Shown one piece after another: positions 18,633 through 27,950 of a stretch of DNA of 64,000 nt. Below the pieces are notes generated by a model. The model was given only the letters and a program-made list of their open reading frames with translations. It did no database searches and was not told the DNA's origin. Source of the DNA: Chlamydiales bacterium (lineage in GTDB: Bacteria > Chlamydiota > Chlamydiia > Chlamydiales > JARBTQ01). How positions within the stretch are numbered: the stretch's first letter is position 1; each line of letters starts with the position of its first letter. The translations under genes were made by a program, and so were the position numbers. The stretch is taken from positions 62,001 to 126,000 of the forward strand of contig JARBTQ010000003.1 of the NCBI GenBank assembly GCA_029240075.1. Direction: 5' to 3'.

Positions 18633-19781
18633 ATGTGGTCACTACCAGAATATGAAAACTATTTGACATCAGGGCTTGTTGGTAAAAGCTTGGAACTAGT
18701 CAAGATGATACAATCGGCACAAGAGCGAAACTTGACCGGAAATCAAATGGATGATTTTGTGGAAAAAGCAGTAGACCTCATCTATGATAGAACTTCTTGG
18801 GAGGAAGAAAATAATGATATCAGGGAGCTAGAGCTCATCTCTATAGTAGAAACTTTGGAGTATTATAAAGATAAAGAGCCTCTTTGTTATCAAATTCTCA
18901 GTGGTCTAACTAAGAAGATAATAGCCTCTGACCCGCAGATATTGGGACGTATAAAAGCTCTAACTCCTATGAAAATTTACTTAGAGGATAAAGGACAGGT
19001 CAAATCTGAAATTATAGATCAATGGGCGATTTTCAATATGAAAAATCGAGAGGCCTTAAGCATTTTAAAGCAAAATGGCTATAAATTACATGAAGTAGCT
19101 GATGAAAAGCTCTTAGTACAAGCAATTGCAACAAAAGATTTAGCTACATGTTGGTCTATCTTAGAATTGGAAAAGGTTCCAGCTGAATGGCACGGGAAGT
19201 TATTAGAAATTTGTCTCGATTCTGAGAATATTGAAATATTTGATTACTTTATTCAACAGGGATTTGATGCTGCAAATTCAAGCAATAGTGAAAATTTATT
19301 ATCTCACTTTATCAAAATGGGAGATAAAGAAAGATTTGAAAAACTTATTAGTTTAGGTTGTAAAGGTTCTCAATACGGATTGTTAAAAGCTTGCATTGCA
19401 AAAAATAGAACAGACTTTTTTGAAATGATTTTCAATCGGCAAATTTTGGAAACTGAGATAAGCAATCTTAAAGATAAACATGAAATTTTTGAACTAGCGC
19501 GAAATAGTGTCATAAGCGGAGCTTTGGAGATATTCAAGATTTTATCTTCTAACTATCCAGAAGTTCTTGATCCTGCTTTGCTGATTTTATCTATGGAGTA
19601 CCAACAACCTGAAATACTTCAATTTTTGATAGAAAAAGGGTGTAACCCTTATAATCTTGCTAGAAAAAATATGACGGCCTTTACTTACTTAGAGACTCAA
19701 AAGAGAAATCGAAATTCAACAATTAAAGGTATGATCTCTGTTTATGCTGAAATTCTAGGAAAATATAAAGATCCTAGTTAA
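18633..19781 (+). CDS. Ankyrin-like repeat hypothetical protein
   Basis: Degenerate ankyrin-like helices (IEIFDYFIQQGFDAANSSNSENLLSHFIKMGDKERFEKLISLGCK; PEILQFLIEKGCNPYNLARKNMTAFTYLE). Confidence 0.65.
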   Translation: MWSLPEYENYLTSGLVGKSLELVKMIQSAQERNLTGNQMDDFVEKAVDLIYDRTSWEEENNDIRELELISIVETLEYYKDKEPLCYQILSGLTKKIIASDPQILGRIKALTPMKIYLEDKGQVKSEIIDQWAIFNMKNREALSILKQNGYKLHEVADEKLLVQAIATKDLATCWSILELEKVPAEWHGKLLEICLDSENIEIFDYFIQQGFDAANSSNSENLLSHFIKMGDKERFEKLISLGCKGSQYGLLKACIAKNRTDFFEMIFNRQILETEISNLKDKHEIFELARNSVISGALEIFKILSSNYPEVLDPALLILSMEYQQPEILQFLIEKGCNPYNLARKNMTAFTYLETQKRNRNSTIKGMISVYAEILGKYKDPS

Positions 19782-19806
19782 ATCTTGTGTCTAATAACAA
19801 GACTTG

Positions 19807-19838
19807 AGCCTGTAGCAAACCAATTTTTGCTACAGGCT
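19807..19838. terminator. Bidirectional intrinsic terminator between convergent genes
   Basis: AGCCTGTAGCAAA..TTTGCTACAGGCT near-perfect stem between the stops at 19781 and 19858. Confidence 0.8.
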
Positions 19839-19857
19839 TTCAGAATACTCTAATTTT

Positions 19858-21450
19858 CTAAAATACCGTTGTTACAGAAAATATGAGTTGTTTAGAATTG
19901 TAGCGATTTATAGGACTATTAGATTTTACCTTCTTATAACTAGCCCCTAAACTAAATATAGCAACCTTAAGCTTACTATCTTGCAAAGCATGCTGATAAG
20001 TAACTTCTGCTTTCCCTGTATAAGATCGATCCTTTCTTTTGATCTTATTTAATACTAAGTCATAATTATTATAGCGATCCTGCTTATAGATGCCTGTTAA
20101 TTTTGTACTCCAAGCACTATTAAATTTATGACTATAACTTAGATTAGTTGCATGGCTATGATAATTGATGAAAGCTTTTTTATTGCTTCCTTGATAAGGA
20201 GTAGCGTCAAAGTTGTGTGTGTAGGAAAGGTCCCAGCTATTGTTTTCATTGTAACTATATGTAATACCCCCTTCATAGCCATTAATTCGTCCTTGAGGAT
20301 TGTAATAATAGCTGTCGTCTTCAGTTGCAAAATGATGACGATTTGTAAAATTATAAGCTAGGCGGAAGTTCCATTGCTTAGAAAGTTCAAAAGCATACTT
20401 TAAAGATGCCATAGAAGAAATTTGGGATAAGTTTCCGCCTGTTTGCAAGCGCATGATAGTATAAGCAAGATCCCAAGTATGCTTTTGAAATTTGTAGTTT
20501 AAGCCAGTATTACCTAGAAGTAACATAATATTATTAGCATGGACTCTACGGTTATCTCCAGCATTTGTCATGCCCATGTTTTTCCATGTTAGGCCTTCAA
20601 GAGCTAAAGGGTAGGAATGGGTCAAAATAAGATTTCCGGCTAATGCTCGGTCGCTTACAGCGTTAGCTTCTTTTTTAGTTGCGGGTGTGATAAATCCTAG
20701 GGGAGCTAACTCACTAGTCGGAATATCATATGAAGTTCCAGAGGTCGCATTAGAATCAAAAGTTAAATTTCCGATAACAATCAAGTTAACTGTACTCTTA
20801 CGTTCAGAATGGAGGTTTGTAGAAACGTACTCAACTTGTTTTGCAATTTCTGGGCTTAAAACCGTTTTATAATTCATTACGTAATCAAAGTCAGCGCGAG
20901 CTTTTGCAAAAGCGCCTAAAGCTATGAATGTTTTACCTCTTTCAATACGAGCACTATGAAACATTGGATTTAATAAAAGAGCTCGGTCATAAGCAAAAGT
21001 AGCTTCTTCATATTGTCCTACTTCAAAATTAGCACGTCCCAATAAGAAATTAAGTTGCGAGTTTTCAGGATCAAGGTATAATGATTGGTTAAACTTATCT
21101 AAAGCTTCTAAGTATTTGGCTTGGCGAAAGAAGTCAACGCCTTTAAGAAAATGTTGTTTGGCCTTTTTTAGGTCCATGTTTTCTGTAGGGATTGCGGTAT
21201 CAATGGAGTCTATAACACTCTTGTCTTGATTGGGAATAGATTTAGCATTTTCTAGATTCTTAACTTTTTCTTGATCTGGAGCCTTCTTTGATAATTCGTC
21301 TGCTTGTCTAAGCGCTTCAATTGGAGTTTGGTTAAATTTCTCTTGTAAACGGTTATTTAGATCAGGGTCAGCTGCAAAAATAGATACTGAGCTCCAAATG
21401 GCAGCTGCAGGGATGAGATAAGGAATAACTCGCTTTTTCATTGATAACAC
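19858..21450 (-). CDS. TPR-repeat protein with predicted C-terminal outer-membrane beta-barrel
   Basis: Signal peptide, TPR units (AKQHFLKGVDFFRQAKYLEALDKFNQSLYLDPENSQLNFLLGRANFEVGQYEEATFAYDRALLLNP), alternating aromatic strands and terminal Phe. Confidence 0.75.
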   Translation of the reverse strand: MLSMKKRVIPYLIPAAAIWSSVSIFAADPDLNNRLQEKFNQTPIEALRQADELSKKAPDQEKVKNLENAKSIPNQDKSVIDSIDTAIPTENMDLKKAKQHFLKGVDFFRQAKYLEALDKFNQSLYLDPENSQLNFLLGRANFEVGQYEEATFAYDRALLLNPMFHSARIERGKTFIALGAFAKARADFDYVMNYKTVLSPEIAKQVEYVSTNLHSERKSTVNLIVIGNLTFDSNATSGTSYDIPTSELAPLGFITPATKKEANAVSDRALAGNLILTHSYPLALEGLTWKNMGMTNAGDNRRVHANNIMLLLGNTGLNYKFQKHTWDLAYTIMRLQTGGNLSQISSMASLKYAFELSKQWNFRLAYNFTNRHHFATEDDSYYYNPQGRINGYEGGITYSYNENNSWDLSYTHNFDATPYQGSNKKAFINYHSHATNLSYSHKFNSAWSTKLTGIYKQDRYNNYDLVLNKIKRKDRSYTGKAEVTYQHALQDSKLKVAIFSLGASYKKVKSNSPINRYNSKQLIFSVTTVF

Positions 21451-21590
21451 CTATAAAAAATAGATCAAGACTCAAATTGTTAATGTTCTTCTAAAAAAGA
21501 TGGTCTATACATTTTTTGTAAATGTAACGCAAGAGGATTGTTAATAGCGCCATTACTGAGAAACAAATAAGAGATAAGATAGAGGAAAAA

Positions 21591-22460
21591 ATGTTTAAAG
21601 GATCAATAGTCGCATTAATTACACCATTTGATACAAATAATCAGATTGATGAAATAGCTTTTTCAAATCTTATCGAATGGCATATTGCAGAGGAGACCTC
21701 TGCCATTGTAGTCTGTGGGACAACAGGTGAAAGTGTTACTCTTTCAATAGAAGAAAAGATAAGATTATTTCGATTAGCCGTAGAAGTTGCAGGAAAAAGA
21801 ATCCCCATTATAGCGGGAACCGGGACAAACAATACATTAGATACTATTTATTTAACTACATTAGCAAAGCAAGCAGGCGTGGAAGCTTGTTTAGTTGTAA
21901 CTCCTTATTATAATCGCCCTACAGCAGCTGGTTGCATAGCACATTACCAAGCTGTGGCGGCTATTGGCCTTCCTGTTATCGTCTATCATGTCGCGGCCCG
22001 CACAGGTTGCCGTATGTGTACTGATACGATAGCCAAGATAGCCCAGATTCCAAATATAGTTGCACTTAAAGAGGCTAATTGTGATATTGCAGCCATGATG
22101 GATATTAGAGAACAAACTAAAATTGCGTTATTAAGTGGAGATGACCATCTTCTATTGCCAGCTTTATCAATAGGGGCATGTGGAATTATTTCTGTAACAG
22201 CTAATTTAATCCCCAAAATTTGGGCACAACTTATTAACAATTACCAGCAAGGTCATATTCAAGAGGCTGTAGAATCTATATATTACTACCGCAACTTGTG
22301 CAAATCATTATTTATAGAAACCAATCCAGTAGGCGTAAAATATGCACTTAGTTTAATGAATAAGTGCAAACCTCACGTTCGTCTCCCGTTAGTAGAATTA
22401 CAACAGGATACAAAAGCGCAAGTTTCTAATAATATGAGGATTACAGGGGTTATTACATAG
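21591..22460 (+). CDS. dapA: 4-hydroxy-tetrahydrodipicolinate synthase
   Basis: GSIVALITPFDTNNQIDEIAF, VVCGTTGESVTLSIEEK, TPYYNRPTAAGCIAHYQAVA, active-site VALKEAN. Confidence 0.92.
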   Translation: MFKGSIVALITPFDTNNQIDEIAFSNLIEWHIAEETSAIVVCGTTGESVTLSIEEKIRLFRLAVEVAGKRIPIIAGTGTNNTLDTIYLTTLAKQAGVEACLVVTPYYNRPTAAGCIAHYQAVAAIGLPVIVYHVAARTGCRMCTDTIAKIAQIPNIVALKEANCDIAAMMDIREQTKIALLSGDDHLLLPALSIGACGIISVTANLIPKIWAQLINNYQQGHIQEAVESIYYYRNLCKSLFIETNPVGVKYALSLMNKCKPHVRLPLVELQQDTKAQVSNNMRITGVIT

Positions 22461-22490
22461 GAGCCTCTTTTTTTAACAGGATATTTAAAT

Positions 22491-23723
22491 ATGAAACTTT
22501 GGCTTAAAACACTTATCGGGCTTGTTCTTGGGATTTTGATAGGGCTATCTCTAAGGGGACCATTGTCTTTTTTAGGGTGGGGACCATCTATTTTTCCAAT
22601 ACTTAAGTTAACTGGTGAACTCTTTTTAAAATTAATTAAAATGACCCTCCCCCTGTTATTGCTATCCTCAATGGCTGTTGGAGTTACAAGTATTCGAGAC
22701 TTTAAAAAGCTAGGGCGTATCGGTCTAAAAACTTTTATCCTGTTTATCGGCACAACTGTTATTGCAATCACATTGGGCTATGGAATGGCTCAAATCATTA
22801 AGCCTGGTTTCGGTATTGATTTAAAAAATAAAGTCGTAGTGCCTACAGAAGCTTATACACCTGTTAGCCCAGAATTATTTAACTTTATCCCAGAGAATCC
22901 TATCGCTGCGCTTGCCTCTAACGAAGCCCTTCAAATTCTATTTTTTGCTTTATTAATGGGGATTGCTATTAATTTAGCGGGCGATAAGGGAGACCCTTTA
23001 CTTAAAGTTTTAAGCTCCTTATCAGACGTAATGTGTAAATTGATCAGCCTCGTAATGAGTTTTGCTCCTTATGGCGTATGCGCAATTATGGCTTGGGTTG
23101 CAGGGACCTTTGGATGGCAAGTCCTAACCTCATTATTCCAATTCCTTTTTACAGTTTATTCTACCTGCTTTGTTCACATGGGAACTGTCTATGTAGGAAT
23201 TCTGCTTTTAGTAGGTTTAAATCCTTGGTATTTCTTTAAAGGGATGAAAGATGCTATTATTTTTGCTTATACAAGTAGTAGTAGTTCAGCAACCCTTCCA
23301 ACTTCACTAGCTTGTGCGCAAGATAATTTAGGTGTGCCTGCTCATATTGCCAATTTTGTATTGCCGTTAGGAGCTACAGTCAATATGAATGGGACCGCAA
23401 CCTTTCAGGCAATTGCAGCAGTTTTTATTGCTCAAGCCTATGGAATCGAACTGACCACATCAGATTTTACAACTATCGTCGTCATTGCTACTTTGTCCTC
23501 TATTGGGACAGCTGGAGCTCCTGGGGCTTCAATTATTTTCTTAGGAAGCTTATTGCATGCTTTAGGATTGCCAACTGAGGGTATTGGGCTAATTTGGGGT
23601 GTTGATCGCCTCCGTGATATGATGAGTACCGTAGTCAATGTATTGGGGGATGGAATCACTGCTGTTTTTATCGCCAAAAGAGAAAATGAACTTAATGAAA
23701 AGATCTACTATACAAATAATTAA
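22491..23723 (+). CDS. Dicarboxylate/amino acid:cation symporter (DAACS/SLC1 type), copy 1
   Basis: YTSSSSSATLPTSLACA (HP1), ATVNMNGTATFQ (TM7), GVDRLRDMMSTVVNVLGDG (TM8). Confidence 0.92.
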   Translation: MKLWLKTLIGLVLGILIGLSLRGPLSFLGWGPSIFPILKLTGELFLKLIKMTLPLLLLSSMAVGVTSIRDFKKLGRIGLKTFILFIGTTVIAITLGYGMAQIIKPGFGIDLKNKVVVPTEAYTPVSPELFNFIPENPIAALASNEALQILFFALLMGIAINLAGDKGDPLLKVLSSLSDVMCKLISLVMSFAPYGVCAIMAWVAGTFGWQVLTSLFQFLFTVYSTCFVHMGTVYVGILLLVGLNPWYFFKGMKDAIIFAYTSSSSSATLPTSLACAQDNLGVPAHIANFVLPLGATVNMNGTATFQAIAAVFIAQAYGIELTTSDFTTIVVIATLSSIGTAGAPGASIIFLGSLLHALGLPTEGIGLIWGVDRLRDMMSTVVNVLGDGITAVFIAKRENELNEKIYYTNN

Positions 23724-23745
23724 TTAATAAGGAGGCATTCGATCC

Positions 23746-24978
23746 ATGAAGCTATGGTTACAAACCCTCATAGCTCTTGTGCTAGGGTTAATTACAGGAG
23801 TTGCATTGAAATATATACTGGAGAGTACGGGCTGGGACATAGAAATTTTCCCCTACTTTAAGGCAGTAGGAGACATCTTTATGAAACTGATTAAGATGCT
23901 TCTCCCTTTATTGCTGCTTTCTTCGATGGCCGTTGGTGTTACTAGTATAAAAGATATGCGGCGTTTAGGAAAGCTAGGGTTTAAAACCATGGCTTTATTT
24001 GTAATAACTACAATTATAGCAATATGGATCGGCTTTTTCCTGGCAAAAATTATTCAACCGGGTATTGGGATTTCACATACATTAGCTAGTAAGTCAGTAT
24101 CAATAGAATCTGGAATTTCAATTAAAGATCTATTATTTAATATGATTCCAGATAATCCTATTGCTGCTTTAGCAGCTGGAAACACTTTACAAATTCTTAT
24201 ATTTGGACTTTTTTTAGGAATTGCGGTGAACTTAGCAGGGGAAAAAGGGGAACCTCTTCTTCATTTCTTGCAATCCCTTTCTCATATCATGTACCAGTTA
24301 ATCAATATCGTCATGCGTTTCGCTCCTTACGGAGTTTTTGCAATCATGGCTTGGGTTGGTGGGACATTTGGGTGGCAAGTGCTAAGAGCTCTATTTGAAT
24401 TTGTTATTGCTATTTATGCTGCCTCAATTATTCACATGCTGTTAGTGTACGGAGGAATGCTTTTATCAACAGGCTTGAATCCCTGGATGTTTTTTAAAGG
24501 GATGCGTGATGCCATTGTTTTTGCCTTTACAAGCAGTAGTAGCTCAGCCTCCTTGCCTACATCAATGGTCTGTGCAGAACAGAGATTAGGAGTTCCTTCT
24601 CAATTGGTTAATTTCATCTTACCAATTGGTGCAGCTATTAACATGAACGGAACAGCTCTTTTCCATGGAGTTTCAGCTCTATTTGTTGCACAGGCTTATG
24701 GTATAACTTTAAGCTTTTCACATCTTTGTACGATTACCATTGTTGCCACTCTAACGTCGATAGGAACTGCGGGGGCTCCTGGTTCTGGCATGCTTATTCT
24801 AGGAACTGTGTTAGCGGCTGTAGGATTGCCCGTAGAGGCTTTAGGAATTATTTGGGGAGTTGATCGCATTCGCGATATGATCGGAACCGTCGTAAATATT
24901 TTAGGAGACTCTGTTGTTGCAGTCTATTTAGCTAAGCAAGAAAAAAGCCTTAAAGATACCGTCTATAATGCTAATTGA
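23746..24978 (+). CDS. Dicarboxylate/amino acid:cation symporter (DAACS/SLC1 type), copy 2
   Basis: Tandem paralogue of the same length; FTSSSSSASLPTSMVCA, AAINMNGTALFH, GVDRIRDMIGTVVNILGDS. Confidence 0.92.
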   Translation: MKLWLQTLIALVLGLITGVALKYILESTGWDIEIFPYFKAVGDIFMKLIKMLLPLLLLSSMAVGVTSIKDMRRLGKLGFKTMALFVITTIIAIWIGFFLAKIIQPGIGISHTLASKSVSIESGISIKDLLFNMIPDNPIAALAAGNTLQILIFGLFLGIAVNLAGEKGEPLLHFLQSLSHIMYQLINIVMRFAPYGVFAIMAWVGGTFGWQVLRALFEFVIAIYAASIIHMLLVYGGMLLSTGLNPWMFFKGMRDAIVFAFTSSSSSASLPTSMVCAEQRLGVPSQLVNFILPIGAAINMNGTALFHGVSALFVAQAYGITLSFSHLCTITIVATLTSIGTAGAPGSGMLILGTVLAAVGLPVEALGIIWGVDRIRDMIGTVVNILGDSVVAVYLAKQEKSLKDTVYNAN

Positions 24979-25011
24979 TTGAAACCTTTTTCTAAAGTCA
25001 GATAAGCTTGG

Positions 25012-25045
25012 CCGCTATTTTTTAAATTTATTATAAAAATAGTGG
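25012..25045 (+). terminator. Terminator-like hairpin after the tandem transporter genes
   Basis: CCGCTATTTTT / AAAAATAGTGG, 11-bp stem with one G-U pair. Confidence 0.65.
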
Positions 25046-25082
25046 TATTACTAAGGAGATTTATGAAGATATTCTTTACTCC

Positions 25083-25339
25083 TAAGAACCTCAGAGGCTT
25101 TTGGTGAATAAATATTGACAATAAGTAAGCAAGTTTTAAGCATCAGCAAACCTTTATATATCAGAAAGTTGTAAAATTAGACTGAGTAGCGTAATTTATA
25201 AGGTTCTTAATTGAAATTTATTAAGCAGTTTATTTGCAATTATTTTCCAACGTGTCAAGTAAATTTCTCCAAAACGCCCTGCTAAGAACCTCTAGTTTGC
25301 CAAATATTTTTAAATAAAAATTATAATTATGAGGTTCTT
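25083..25339. repeat. Four copies of a TAAGAACCTC-type motif in alternating orientation
   Basis: TAAGAACCTC at 25083 and 25283 (+); AAGGTTCTTA at 25200 and GAGGTTCTT at 25331 (inverted). Confidence 0.5.
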
Positions 25340-25483
25340 TCTTATCTTTTGACATTTCTATTGTGTGTGCCTCTTTTTATCAAAGGTTCAGAATCTTTGA
25401 AAACAGAGGCTACTACTATCAATAAGTATCATCTAGGCCAATTAGAATATGCTAAATTAAGTTTGAGAGAATTTTCTAAAGTA

Positions 25484-27703
25484 TTATGGCTTTTTTGCTA
25501 GACAAGAAAGCTCAAGTTTTTTTAAAGCAATTGTAAGATTATCTGTTATGCTGTAGTTCCAAAACCAAGTAGGAGATGCAATTTTTTGTAAGTTATACTG
25601 AAGTTCTCCATTAAGAGAGGACACTGTAAGCTTGTGCCCAGCAGGAACAATTATTTCTAAATTACCATTAAAGACTACATCATGAGCTTCAAATTCTGCA
25701 TCTCCTTGTAGGTAGATGTATAGATGTTCTTCACGAATAGGGTTATTTTGCCAGTAGCTAGATAGAGGGCTAGATTTTTTAATACCTTTATTAATAACTT
25801 TAACGTTATGCAAGCAGCATTTTCCTGTGCGTTCATTATAATTGAGTACACCCTCAGAATTTTTAGAACCCATGATATTTTCAGTTTTAATGATAAAGCT
25901 ACCATCTAATGAAAGATTTTTAATGTCAATTTCAGATATGTCTAGTTGCAATTCTGAGCGTTGAGTAAATGAGCCATTTCTTATTTTTTGCGCGATAATT
26001 GAGTATAAGGGGCCCAGTGCAGGATGAAAAAGGAAAACAAAACCAGGGCCATTTTGAATGTATTCTGCTTCAGATCCTAACTCAGGAATGAAAAATCCAC
26101 AGTAGCTTTTGAGAAGATCATAATGGTTGAGCATTAATTCATAAAAACATCCCTCAGGAGTTTCTAGCAGGGGTTTTCCTTCAGTGTAAGGACGCTTGGT
26201 TACAGAGATTGTTTTTATCCGTTGATTGTAAGTTAGAAATGTATCTAATTCGACTTCTCCGGGTAAAATCTTGGAAGGACTAGTGTAAGTAAAATAGTCA
26301 GCCATATTTTGCATCATCGACTCTAAGCGTCCAGCAACGACCTCGTGCTCTAAGCCCTCAGTGCTTTTAACTATTACTTTCTCCTTCATGTTAATCATCA
26401 TACCTGGAATAGGGGTATGGGTAAGTTGTTCTTCGATCGCAGTAATGTCAGCAAAAAGGATGTTTGTGTTTGCTGGGTATAGGGAATAGGGGCTCTCCTC
26501 GTGCTCAGGAGTGTCGGGGATCCCTTTTTGAGTAAATTCAGTGTATTCAACATTGGTCAAAGCGTAAGAATACTGCAGGTCATGCGATTTCTCAATCAAA
26601 ATATTCATTCCTTCAGATGCATGTACTCTGCGTGGGCATGATGCAAATCCGAATTTTTTTCTCATTTGACACCCAATCCCTGTAAATGCAAGGATTCCAT
26701 AATCAACCCCTGCCACAGGATTATTAATTTGGCGAATTAACATCTTGCTTTTTCCAAGGTTTTTAAACCACTCAAAGACTTTAGCTTGTTGAGCTGTCTT
26801 CCATATTGCTCCATGCCCGTTGGGTTTTGCATAAAGCTCCCCTGTTGACTGGGTGATCCATTGCCCTTCTTGACTAACTACTGGAACTACAGGTTGTTTA
26901 AAGATCTGAAAAGCTTCATGTGGGCGATTAAACCAATTATTTTCCTTACAAATTTGCAATATGTGTTCATTATTAGACTTATCAGTTGAAGTCATCAAAC
27001 CAATAGGGATGCAAACCTGTTTGTTGAAAATTTTATAGTAAACATACTCTTTAGCCTGGACATCGTGTACAAGCCCCGCTAATAAGCTTTTTCCGCAGAA
27101 TAGGAGCCTTGCAACAGGTAAAGGGTCGTTAGTTTTAGGATCTCTGAGATCTAACCTATCCCCAGATCCACCCACAGGATAAATTTCAGCTATTTGATCT
27201 AAATGCTTTAATCCCCAAATAATCCCTTGCTTTGTAGTTAAATTGTCAGAGTTTGAGATATCTGTAGCTGGAGGTTGAAAATATTTGATTGTACTTAGTT
27301 CCTGTAATTCAGACCTTTTGTAATAATGACTTTCAATAAGCTCTAACATTTTAGTTTGATAGCCTAAAATCCCCCCTATCGAATCGTAAAAATCTTCAAC
27401 TGTAAGCAATGCATCAAAAATAACTTTGAGTTCATCCCAACTTTTATAGGAGACAATATTTTCTTGGTTAATGATGGCAAGTGTTTGTAGGATAAAACGA
27501 TAGGGTTGCTGTTCTAGAATTTTTAAGCTAGAACAAGCTAAGGTCTTTTCAACGTTAAGATGTTGCGAATCTATATATGAATCTAAAACGAGACTTTTTT
27601 CTTGCCAAGTGCGGCATTTAAGTAATTGTTGTATTAAATGGGGGAGAAAATCATTTTGGGAAACCCATAGATGAGCATCCACATTATAATTGAAAGTTTT
27701 CAT
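25484..27703 (-). CDS. UTP-sugar-1-phosphate uridylyltransferase-like protein, plant plastid UGP3-like
   Basis: YPVGGSGDRLDL nucleotide-binding loop; QPVVPVVSQEGQW, KPNGHGAIWK, MRKKFGFASCPRRVHASEGMN, PANTNILFAD, LFHPALGPL, GDAEFEAHDV, PAGHKL. Confidence 0.8.
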   Translation of the reverse strand: MKTFNYNVDAHLWVSQNDFLPHLIQQLLKCRTWQEKSLVLDSYIDSQHLNVEKTLACSSLKILEQQPYRFILQTLAIINQENIVSYKSWDELKVIFDALLTVEDFYDSIGGILGYQTKMLELIESHYYKRSELQELSTIKYFQPPATDISNSDNLTTKQGIIWGLKHLDQIAEIYPVGGSGDRLDLRDPKTNDPLPVARLLFCGKSLLAGLVHDVQAKEYVYYKIFNKQVCIPIGLMTSTDKSNNEHILQICKENNWFNRPHEAFQIFKQPVVPVVSQEGQWITQSTGELYAKPNGHGAIWKTAQQAKVFEWFKNLGKSKMLIRQINNPVAGVDYGILAFTGIGCQMRKKFGFASCPRRVHASEGMNILIEKSHDLQYSYALTNVEYTEFTQKGIPDTPEHEESPYSLYPANTNILFADITAIEEQLTHTPIPGMMINMKEKVIVKSTEGLEHEVVAGRLESMMQNMADYFTYTSPSKILPGEVELDTFLTYNQRIKTISVTKRPYTEGKPLLETPEGCFYELMLNHYDLLKSYCGFFIPELGSEAEYIQNGPGFVFLFHPALGPLYSIIAQKIRNGSFTQRSELQLDISEIDIKNLSLDGSFIIKTENIMGSKNSEGVLNYNERTGKCCLHNVKVINKGIKKSSPLSSYWQNNPIREEHLYIYLQGDAEFEAHDVVFNGNLEIIVPAGHKLTVSSLNGELQYNLQKIASPTWFWNYSITDNLTIALKKLELSCLAKKP

Positions 27704-27878
27704 TAGTTCTAGTAGTCTGAATCATCTAAATATTAGTTATAGGGTCATTTTACTAACGCATCTATAATTATTTTGCCATAGTTTTGTGAATAGGTAAATA
27801 CTACATTGTGCCTAATAGAGATAAAAAGATAAACAAATTTATCCTTCTTTTGTTTCAAATTTTTAAACTGTGGATTAG

Positions 27879-27950
27879 TAGATCTCTTGCAGAATCATTT
27901 TTGCTGAGATTTACCAGAACAGCAGATAAAGAGGTTATGCAAGAAATCTA
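27879..27950. repeat. 72-bp MITE-like element with 13-bp imperfect terminal inverted repeats
   Basis: TAGATCTCTTGCA .. TGCAAGAAATCTA (12/13 complementary); first ~36 bp resembles the 8504 repeat. Confidence 0.5.

Noticed and set aside
21641-22240. Several reverse ORFs inside dapA (21641-21832, 21891-22115, 21986-22240)
   Set aside because: Shadow ORFs opposite a strongly conserved enzyme
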